From Phycisphaerales bacterium (lineage in GTDB: Bacteria; Planctomycetota; Phycisphaerae; Phycisphaerales; UBA1924): a stretch of DNA of 7,930 nucleotides. The stretch is taken from the NCBI GenBank assembly GCA_019747615.1, contig JAIEQQ010000096.1:1-7930 (forward strand), in the 5' to 3' direction. The position numbers and the translations under genes were made by a program. The notes beneath the pieces were generated by a model that was given only the letters and a program-made list of their open reading frames with translations, ran no database searches and was not told the DNA's origin. Shown one piece after another: positions 1 to 5,133 of this stretch; position 1 is the stretch's first letter; the number at the start of each line of letters is the position of its first letter.

Positions 1-889
1 GGATCGTTCCTTGCTCGCCGACCTCACCCATGATCCCCTCAACCAGCGCGAAGTAGATCCGATGCACACGCTTGGATTTGAAGTCGTCCTTCAGCCAGTG
101 ATACGCCTTCTCGTTCTTGCTGAACACCAGCAAGCCCGAGGCCTCGCGATCCAGCCGGTGGATGATCCCCGCGAAGACCTTGCCATGCCCGCTCGATCCA
201 CCCGCATCGGCCTCCACCGCCGCCTTATCTCTGCCGCGGCTTCGCGATGTCGGCCGCCCCACCTTCGCGCGAGCCAGTTTCTTGACCATGTCAAACAGCG
301 TCTCGCGCGGCTCCTCCGGACCCGCCGCCGTCGTCAGGCCCGTCGGCTTCTCCACCACGATGATGTCGTCGTCCTCGTACACGACCTTCACACCCGCCGG
401 CAGCGCCCCCGCGTTGTCAAACGACCGCGATGGGTTCCGGCCCATCATCCCCTTGCCCGCGCCCGGCGGCTTGCGATCGCCGAACGTCTTGCCCGCCGAG
501 CCCGCACCCCCAGCCCCGCCCGCACTCGCGCGCGGGCCAGTCCCTGATCCTGCGCTCGACCGAGGTCCGTCGCCCGAGCGAGTCGGCGCGTACCCCTTTG
601 CAACCGCTCGTGCGCCGGCAGCCCCGCCCGACTTCGCTCCTGCCCCGGCCGGAGGGGGAACACGTTTCACGTCCAGCTTCGGCGGCGCAGCGTCCTCAGC
701 GGACGCGGATCGAACCGGCCGCGCGACCGGCTTGAACGGCGGCTTGGCCCCAGGTTTGACATACGGCTTTCCGAAGCGAGGCTTCGGCGTCCGCGGCTTG
801 ACCGAGCCCTCGCCACCCGCACCATCCACCCCTCGGTCTTGACGGGATTTCGGGTTGCCAGCGGAATCATCAGCGCGCGGGGGAGTCAT
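1..889 (-). CDS. RluA-family pseudouridine synthase, C-terminus cut by window edge
   Basis: Members of this family isomerise specific uridines in rRNA or tRNA to pseudouridine. The frame is open from an ATG at 889-887 to the left edge, giving 296 visible codons. Residues about 1-160 are low complexity, rich in Pro, Ala, Gly, Lys and Arg, with a Lys-Pro stretch at 31-54 (KPRTPKPRFGKP and onward). The catalytic fold begins near residue 166 with VVYEDDDIIVVEKPTGL, typical of the first strands of the family. The signature HRLDREASGLLVF lies at 244-256; Asp247 is the expected catalytic aspartate. YFALVEG follows near the edge, as in family members. No S4 RNA-binding domain is visible; the disordered basic tail stands in its place. 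A Ser/Gly/Lys-rich insert of about 30 residues precedes the signature. The start lies inside the end of coaB, so translational coupling is likely; no clear Shine-Dalgarno precedes it. The family call is strong, but the RNA target cannot be read from this fragment. Confidence 0.9.
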   Translation of the reverse strand, partial: MTPPRADDSAGNPKSRQDRGVDGAGGEGSVKPRTPKPRFGKPYVKPGAKPPFKPVARPVRSASAEDAAPPKLDVKRVPPPAGAGAKSGGAAGARAVAKGYAPTRSGDGPRSSAGSGTGPRASAGGAGGAGSAGKTFGDRKPPGAGKGMMGRNPSRSFDNAGALPAGVKVVYEDDDIIVVEKPTGLTTAAGPEEPRETLFDMVKKLARAKVGRPTSRSRGRDKAAVEADAGGSSGHGKVFAGIIHRLDREASGLLVFSKNEKAYHWLKDDFKSKRVHRIYFALVEGIMGEVGEQGTI

Positions 890-1718
890 GCGGAACCGTA
901 GTCCGCGCCTCTGCCACACTCTTGCCGATCAGCCGGAGCAGCCACGGCGCGAAACGCTCCTTGCTGATCGCCCCCGGGGTGTTCGTGCGCCCGCCCTGCC
1001 GATCAAACACACTGGCCTCGATCGTCGCGGCGTCCATCGTTTGTAGTTCGTTCGCAACGATCAGATCCAACCGCTTCCGCCCCAGTTTCTCGCGCGCCGA
1101 CGATTCCAGACGGTCCGCGGGCTCAAGCGCGAATCCGACCAGCACCTGCCCGGGCGATTTTCGGGTGCCGACCTCCGCCAGCAGGTCCGGCGTCGCTTCC
1201 AGCTTCAGCGTCAGCCCGGCGCTCTGTCGGCGGAGCTTGTTGCCCGACGCCGCCAGCAACTTGGGATCAACGATCGGCCGGTAGTCCGCCACCGCGGCGG
1301 CCATGATCAGCACGTCAAAGCTCGTTTCGGCCGACAGCAGAGACCGAAGATCGTCTGTTGTTCGGAACCGTTTGACCGCCACACGCGGATCGGATGGCTG
1401 AATCGCCGTTGGGCCAAGAAGGAGCACCGTTTGCCAGCCAAGCCCAGCCGCGGCGTCCGCCAGCGCCACGCCAACGCGCCCCGACGAGCGATTGCCAATA
1501 AACCTCACTGCATCAATAGGTTCGTGCGTCGGGCCGGCGGTGATCACGACGCGAATGGGGGGCCCGGGTGCCTTGCCGCGCCGCGTTGCTGGCGATGTCG
1601 CCACCGAGCCGCGACGCGTCGCCGGCGTGCGACCTGTCTTTGCGATCCGGTCCGTGGGGCCCGGCGTCTTTCGCTTCTTCTTGATCATCAAGGACTTGCA
1701 CTCCATTGCCGACGTCAC
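870..1718 (-). CDS. coaB: Stand-alone phosphopantothenoylcysteine synthetase (CoaB domain)
   Basis: CoaB joins 4'-phosphopantothenate and cysteine using a nucleotide triphosphate, a step of coenzyme A synthesis in the cytosol. The 282-residue protein carries the DFP/CoaB fold from about residue 55. ITAGPTHEPID (59-69) is the nucleotide-binding start. FIGNRSSGRVG (73-83) contains the conserved Asn (N76). AAVADYRP (141-148) and the basic GNKLRR segment (159-164) follow, then VGFALE (194-199) and LDLIVAN (217-223). In most bacteria CoaB is the C-terminal half of a CoaBC fusion. Here the flavin-dependent CoaC decarboxylase is absent, and the first 54 residues are a basic disordered tail with the hexamer PATRRG twice (32-37, 43-48). 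The start given is a GTG preceded by GGGAG and GAGAG; ATG codons at 1706 and 1688 are alternatives that would shorten only the tail. The stop overlaps the start of the pseudouridine synthase gene by 20 bp, indicating one transcript. The function call is firm; the exact start is not. Confidence 0.9.
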   Translation of the reverse strand: MTSAMECKSLMIKKKRKTPGPTDRIAKTGRTPATRRGSVATSPATRRGKAPGPPIRVVITAGPTHEPIDAVRFIGNRSSGRVGVALADAAAGLGWQTVLLLGPTAIQPSDPRVAVKRFRTTDDLRSLLSAETSFDVLIMAAAVADYRPIVDPKLLAASGNKLRRQSAGLTLKLEATPDLLAEVGTRKSPGQVLVGFALEPADRLESSAREKLGRKRLDLIVANELQTMDAATIEASVFDRQGGRTNTPGAISKERFAPWLLRLIGKSVAEARTTVPHDSPAR

Positions 1719-1835
1719 GATACTCTCGCTCCCGGCATTCGTAAAGCCACCGGCTCGGCGCAGCCTACGCTCACAGTTCCGCTCGCTCGGCGTTCACCAA
1801 GCTCGACCCCACTCTGATTCGGCAGACCTCCCTCT
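1719..1835. promoter_or_regulatory. Divergent intergenic region between coaB and pilB-1
   Basis: These 117 bp separate two genes transcribed away from each other, so promoters for both must lie here or within the neighbouring coding ends. On the coaB side GGGAG and GAGAG (read on the minus strand) sit just before the GTG start. On the pilB-1 side the bases before the ATG are pyrimidine-rich (CAGACCTCCCTCT), with no Shine-Dalgarno. I could not find a convincing -35/-10 pair for either direction. A TTCACC at 1792-1797 with TCTGAT at 1813-1818 is the best plus-strand pair, but it is weak and has a short 15-nt spacer. The divergence is clear from the gene layout; the promoter elements are not resolved. 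Confidence 0.45.
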
Positions 1836-3557
1836 ATGGCACGATCCCGCAAGAAGCTCGGCGAAATCCTCATTGGTTGGGGCGTCGTCTCGCAGCAGCA
1901 ACTCGATAACGCCCTGGCCAAGGCCAAGACCAGCGGCAAGCGCATCGGCGAGGTCCTCGTCGAGATGAGCGCCGCGAGCGAAGACCAGATCGCCAAGGCC
2001 CTGGCCAATCAGTTTTCGCTGGAATACGTCGACCTGACCGCCAACGGCGTCTCCGGCCAGATCAACGCCAAGCTCATCCCCGAAGACCTCATCAAGAAGC
2101 ATCTCATCCTGCCGCTGAGCAAGGTCGGGAACAAGATGCAGCTCATCACCCACGACCCCTCAGACCTCGAACTCTTTGACATGCTCCGCTTCCGCCTCGC
2201 GGCGGACATCGAGACCAAACTCGCCACCCGCACCCAGATTAAAAAGTTCATCGACGCCAACCTCGGCGGCAGCGGCGCCAAGGGCGGAGACCCCCGCGCC
2301 GCCCTCGTCACCGACTCCATCGACCGCTCGATCGACAAGTCCGTCGACAAGAGCGTTGACAAGTCGATCGACATCGCCAGCGAAGACGCGCCCATCGTCC
2401 GCCTCGTGCAGCGAATCCTTGCCGAAGCGGTCAAGATGCGTGCCAGCGATATCCACGTCGAGCCCTTCGGCGATCGCGTGCGACTCCGCTATCGAATCGA
2501 CGGCGTGTGTATCGAGCGAGATAACCTCCCCAAGCGCATGCAGAACGCGGTCCTCAGCCGCCTCAAGCTGATGGCCGGCATGAACATCGCCGAGAAACGC
2601 GCCCCGCAGGACGGCCGCATCAAGATCATCGTCGAGCCCGATCAGATCGACTTCCGCGTCAGCGCCTGCCCCGTTTACCACGGCGAGTCCGTCGTGCTGC
2701 GTATTCTGCGACCCGACTCGGTCAAGATCGGTCTCTCGAACCTCGGTTTCGAAGACGACAACCTGACCGTGTTCAATAAAGTGATCCGCCGGCCGAACGG
2801 CATCTTCCTTGTCACCGGCCCCACCGGTAGCGGAAAGACCACGACGCTGTACTCAGCGCTCGACGTGCTGAACAAGGCCGACACGAAGATCATCACCGCC
2901 GAAGACCCGATCGAGTACAACTTCAAGGGCATCAATCAGGTCCAGATCCGCGAGAAGATCGGCCTGTCGTTCTCGGTGGTGCTCAAGTCGATGCTGCGTC
3001 AGGCGCCGAACATCATCCTCGTCGGTGAAATTCGAGACCGCGAAGTCGCCGAGATCGCGATCCAGGCCGCGCTCACGGGCCACTTGGTGTTCTCAACGCT
3101 GCACACCAACGACGCACCCAGCGCGATCACCCGACTGATCGACATGGGCGTGAAGCCGTTCCTGGTGGCCAGCGCCATCCAGGCGATCATGGCCCAGCGC
3201 CTCATCCGCGTGCTGTGCCCCAAGTGCAAGGAAGTGGACCCGGAGCCGGATCCCAAGCACCTGCGCATCATCGGCATGAGCGCCGAGGAAGCCGCGGGCA
3301 AGGCCATGCGCCCGGTCGGTTGCGACAACTGCAACAACACCGGCTATCGCGGGCGCAAGGGCATCTACGAGATGATGATCATGAACTCGGAGATCCGTGA
3401 GCTGGCCTTCAAGCAGGAGCCGGTCGGCAAGATCCGCGTCGCCGCGATCAACAGCGGCATGCGCACGCTCACCGAGGACGGCCGCCTCAAGGTGCTCAAG
3501 GGCACCACCACCGCAGACGAAATTGCCCGCATGACCCAGGTCGAAGGCGTCGGCTAA
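1836..3557 (+). CDS. pilB: Type IV pilus / type II secretion assembly ATPase (PilB/GspE family), copy 1
   Basis: This is a cytoplasmic hexameric ATPase that drives pilin or pseudopilin polymerisation at the PilC/GspF platform. Of its 573 residues, 1 to about 145 form an MshEN-type N-domain. Residues about 146-182 are a linker holding a striking S[I/V]D[K/R] repeat (161-179). The rest is the bilobed secretion ATPase: RASDIHVEP begins the N2 lobe, Walker A is GPTGSGKT (328-335, Lys334), the Asp box is around ITAEDPIEY (353-361), Walker B is GEIRD (397-401, Glu398) and the His box runs from His416 to His423 (HLVFSTLH). The zinc tetracysteine is C461-x2-C464 and C496-x2-C499, a mark of extension rather than retraction ATPases. 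All catalytic motifs are intact. An in-frame TGA at 1815-1817 fixes the ATG as the most upstream start, yet no Shine-Dalgarno precedes it. It is the first gene of a unit with pilT. PilB and GspE cannot be told apart by motif alone; adjacent pilT favours a pilus. Confidence 0.93.
   Translation: MARSRKKLGEILIGWGVVSQQQLDNALAKAKTSGKRIGEVLVEMSAASEDQIAKALANQFSLEYVDLTANGVSGQINAKLIPEDLIKKHLILPLSKVGNKMQLITHDPSDLELFDMLRFRLAADIETKLATRTQIKKFIDANLGGSGAKGGDPRAALVTDSIDRSIDKSVDKSVDKSIDIASEDAPIVRLVQRILAEAVKMRASDIHVEPFGDRVRLRYRIDGVCIERDNLPKRMQNAVLSRLKLMAGMNIAEKRAPQDGRIKIIVEPDQIDFRVSACPVYHGESVVLRILRPDSVKIGLSNLGFEDDNLTVFNKVIRRPNGIFLVTGPTGSGKTTTLYSALDVLNKADTKIITAEDPIEYNFKGINQVQIREKIGLSFSVVLKSMLRQAPNIILVGEIRDREVAEIAIQAALTGHLVFSTLHTNDAPSAITRLIDMGVKPFLVASAIQAIMAQRLIRVLCPKCKEVDPEPDPKHLRIIGMSAEEAAGKAMRPVGCDNCNNTGYRGRKGIYEMMIMNSEIRELAFKQEPVGKIRVAAINSGMRTLTEDGRLKVLKGTTTADEIARMTQVEGVG
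2316..2372 (+). repeat. Tandem 12-nt coding repeat: S[I/V]D[K/R] linker in PilB-1
   Basis: Residues 161-179 of PilB-1 read SIDR, SIDK, SVDK, SVDK, SID: almost five tandem copies of a four-residue unit encoded by a 12-nt period. The codons vary between copies (TCC, TCG, AGC for Ser; ATC, GTC, GTT for Ile/Val), so selection may act on the peptide rather than this being a fresh DNA slippage product. The repeat lies between the MshEN domain and the ATPase core. Alternating plus and minus charges with a hydrophobic residue every fourth position could give a charged helix or a flexible spacer. PilB-2 has no such repeat at the same place. Confidence 0.85.
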
Positions 3558-3584
3558 CCCACACGACAATCGTCCACACCGTCC

Positions 3585-3624
3585 GATTTGGAACTTTGGC
3601 CATTTGAACATTTGACCATTTGAG
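3585..3624 (+). repeat. Octamer tandem repeat in the pilB-1/pilT spacer
   Basis: Five consecutive 8-nt units stay in exact register: GATTTGGA, ACTTTGGC, CATTTGAA, CATTTGAC, CATTTGAG. The last three are nearly identical. The array fills the right half of the 76-bp spacer, is AT-rich against a high-GC background, and ends inside the Shine-Dalgarno GAGGA (3622-3626) of pilT. I see no terminator or promoter in this spacer. The repeat is directly visible; any role is unknown. Confidence 0.8.
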
Positions 3625-3633
3625 GATTCTTCT

Positions 3634-4782
3634 ATGTCCACTCTGCAAATGGACCGTCTGCTCGACACCGTAGTCAAGGAGCGCGCCAGCGACTTGCACT
3701 TGACGGTCGGTCGCCCGCCCACCGTGCGACTCAACGGCCGCCTCATCGACCTCAAGACCAAGGTTATCGACTCGGACGACATGGTCGCCTTGATGAAGTC
3801 GATCACGCCCGAAGCGAAGCAGCAGGAGCTCTCAGAAAAGGGTGGTACCGACTTCGGCTTCAGCTATGGCGACAAGGCCCGCTTCCGCGTCTCGGTTTTC
3901 AAGCAGCGCAGCGACCTGGCCATCGTGCTTCGCCAGATTCCCAACCGCCTGCTCACGTTCGAGCAGATCGGCCTCCCGGAGATCTGCCGCGAGCTGGTGC
4001 GCCGCCCGCGAGGCATGTTCCTGGTGACCGGGCCGACCGGCTCGGGCAAGACCACGTCGCTGGCGACGATGATCGACTATGTGAACACGAACCTCGAGCG
4101 GCACATCGTCACGATGGAAGACCCGATCGAGTATTACCACTATCACAAGAAGTCGATCGTGAACCAGCGAGAGGTCGGCACCGACGTGCCGACGTTCGCC
4201 GAAGCACTGCGCCGCGTGCTGCGATCCGACCCGGACTGCATCCTGGTCGGTGAAATGCGCGACCTGGAAACGATCGAATCGGCGATCCGAGCCGCCGAGA
4301 CCGGCCACTTGGTCTTCGCCACCCTGCACACCACCGGCGCCGCCAAGACGATCGACCGTATCGTCGACGCCTTCCCGGTCAGCCAGCAGAACCAGATCCG
4401 AGTCCAGCTCTCGACGTCGCTGCTCGCGATTCTCAGTCAGGCTCTGTTAGGGCGAGTCGATCAGCCCGGCATGGTCGCGGCGTACGAGTTCCTCGTCATC
4501 ACCCCCGCCATCCAGAACCTGATTCGTGAAGGTAAAACATTCCGAATCGACTCCTTCATCCAAACCGGCAAGAAGTTCGGCATGCAGCTCCTGGATGACC
4601 ACCTCTGGGACCACTACATGGCCGGCAAGATCTCCGCCGAGGAGATGGTCGATAAGAGCAAGAACCCCCAGGATCTCACCGACAAGGTCCACCGCCTCGG
4701 CCGCCAGGTCGGCCGCAGCGAGCTGGATATGAAGGAAGAAACCCCCGAGGGCGAGGCGAAGCCGCGTCGCGGAACTGCGTGA
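3634..4782 (+). CDS. pilT: Type IV pilus retraction ATPase PilT
   Basis: PilT is the hexameric cytoplasmic ATPase that depolymerises pili, powering twitching, surface sensing and often DNA uptake. At 382 residues it is a little longer than typical PilT. RASDLHLTVGRPPTVRLNG (17-35) is the classic PAS-like N-domain. Walker A is GPTGSGKTT (Lys139), followed by the Asp box MEDPIEY. Walker B is GEMRD (Glu207). The PilT-specific AIRAAETGHLVFATLHTT contains His225 and His232. The C-lobe has LSTSLLAILSQALL and AIQNLIRE, the latter matching the AIRNLIRE motif linked to retraction. The zinc cysteines of PilB are absent, as expected. The last roughly 35 residues form a charged tail (EETPEGEAKPRR) beyond the family core. 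A good Shine-Dalgarno, GAGGA at 3622-3626, sits 7 nt before the ATG. It follows pilB-1 by 76 bp and is closed by a terminator, so it ends that transcript. PilT versus the paralogue PilU is not settled, but the motifs favour PilT. Confidence 0.94.
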   Translation: MSTLQMDRLLDTVVKERASDLHLTVGRPPTVRLNGRLIDLKTKVIDSDDMVALMKSITPEAKQQELSEKGGTDFGFSYGDKARFRVSVFKQRSDLAIVLRQIPNRLLTFEQIGLPEICRELVRRPRGMFLVTGPTGSGKTTSLATMIDYVNTNLERHIVTMEDPIEYYHYHKKSIVNQREVGTDVPTFAEALRRVLRSDPDCILVGEMRDLETIESAIRAAETGHLVFATLHTTGAAKTIDRIVDAFPVSQQNQIRVQLSTSLLAILSQALLGRVDQPGMVAAYEFLVITPAIQNLIREGKTFRIDSFIQTGKKFGMQLLDDHLWDHYMAGKISAEEMVDKSKNPQDLTDKVHRLGRQVGRSELDMKEETPEGEAKPRRGTA

Positions 4783-4816
4783 TCGGCAGAGTTCTAGAAG
4801 ACCTAAAGAGCAACAG

Positions 4817-4840
4817 ACGGCGAGATTTCATCGCCGTTTT
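4817..4840 (+). terminator. Rho-independent terminator after pilT
   Basis: A perfect 7-bp stem (ACGGCGA with TCGCCGT) encloses the 7-nt loop GATTTCA and runs straight into a short T tract (TTTT). It begins 35 nt after the pilT stop codon. The T tract is short, so strength may be moderate. It separates pilB-1/pilT from pilB-2/pilC. Confidence 0.75.
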
Positions 4841-4873
4841 CCACGTGTCGCATCAAAAAGCGTCGTGGTTGCG

Positions 4874-4903
4874 TTGCATTTGATGGAACACTTCAGGTAT
4901 GTT
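4874..4903 (+). promoter_or_regulatory. Weak candidate sigma-70-type promoter for pilB-2/pilC
   Basis: TTGCAT (4874-4879) and TATGTT (4898-4903) are separated by 18 nt and lie in the AT-richest part of the spacer, downstream of the terminator. Each hexamer departs from consensus. If used, the mRNA would carry a 5' leader of over 200 nt holding the direct repeats and the hairpin. This is inference from pattern only. Confidence 0.25.
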
Positions 4904-5033
4904 TGTGCGATAGACAAGTGGTCGGCGTGCGTTGTGAACGCGATGCCGTGCGTCTGTCGGACGGACACCCGTTGAGTGAAGTGAGTGGCGGAAGCTTCGG
5001 ACTCGATTCATCGGCGGTGTTGGGCCTTGTGAG

Positions 5034-5059
5034 TTGGCTGGGTGAATCGGCTGGGTGAA
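5034..5059 (+). repeat. 13-nt direct tandem repeat in the pilB-2 leader
   Basis: TTGGCTGGGTGAA is followed at once by TCGGCTGGGTGAA, matching at 12 of 13 positions. It lies 75 nt before the pilB-2 start. It could be a regulator half-site pair or a replication slippage product; nothing in the sequence decides. Confidence 0.7.
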
Positions 5060-5079
5060 CCGAACCCCGCCAGACCACC

Positions 5080-5094
5080 GCGAGCACCGCTCGC
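5080..5094 (+). other. Short perfect inverted repeat before pilB-2
   Basis: GCGAGC and GCTCGC form a perfect 6-bp stem with a 3-nt ACC loop, ending 26 nt before the Shine-Dalgarno of pilB-2. No T tract follows, so it is not a classic terminator. It could be an mRNA leader hairpin; in high-GC DNA such a stem can also arise by chance. Confidence 0.4.
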
Positions 5095-5120
5095 ATTTGG
5101 CCCGGTCCATAACGACAGAC

Positions 5121-5126
5121 AGGAGA
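5121..5126 (+). promoter_or_regulatory. Shine-Dalgarno site fixing the GTG start of pilB-2
   Basis: AGGAGA lies 7 nt before the GTG at 5134 and is the best ribosome site in the area, which supports GTG as the true initiation codon. It contrasts with pilB-1, which has none. Confidence 0.8.
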
Positions 5127-5133
5127 CTCGGAC

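Larger units (their letters stand above)
4783..5133. other. 351-bp gene-free region upstream of pilB-2
   Basis: No convincing gene lies here. From left to right it holds the pilT terminator; an AT-richer segment (about 4840-4910) with the best promoter candidate; a GAGTGAAGTGAGTG motif (4974-4987) that recurs before pilC; a 13-nt direct repeat (5034-5059); a perfect short hairpin (5080-5094); and the pilB-2 Shine-Dalgarno (5121-5126). Its length and the terminator at its start suggest it is the promoter and leader region for pilB-2 and pilC. Confidence 0.6.

Noticed and set aside
117..842. Plus-strand open frame of 241 codons, rich in Pro, Ala and Ser
   Set aside because: It lies opposite the low-complexity N-terminal part of the pseudouridine synthase, whose minus-strand frame carries the HRLDR signature; the plus frame is a shadow.
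3585..3624. CRISPR array interpretation of the tandem repeats
   Set aside because: The 8-nt units abut with no spacers, the length is far too short, and no cas gene is visible.
3093..3806. Minus-strand open frame of 237 codons across the pilB-1/pilT junction
   Set aside because: It is antisense to two well-supported genes and shows only high-GC shadow composition.
4883..4975. Possible 30-residue Cys-containing small protein starting at ATG 4883
   Set aside because: No ribosome site precedes it, there is no recognisable family or coding bias, and it sits in the putative promoter region of pilB-2.
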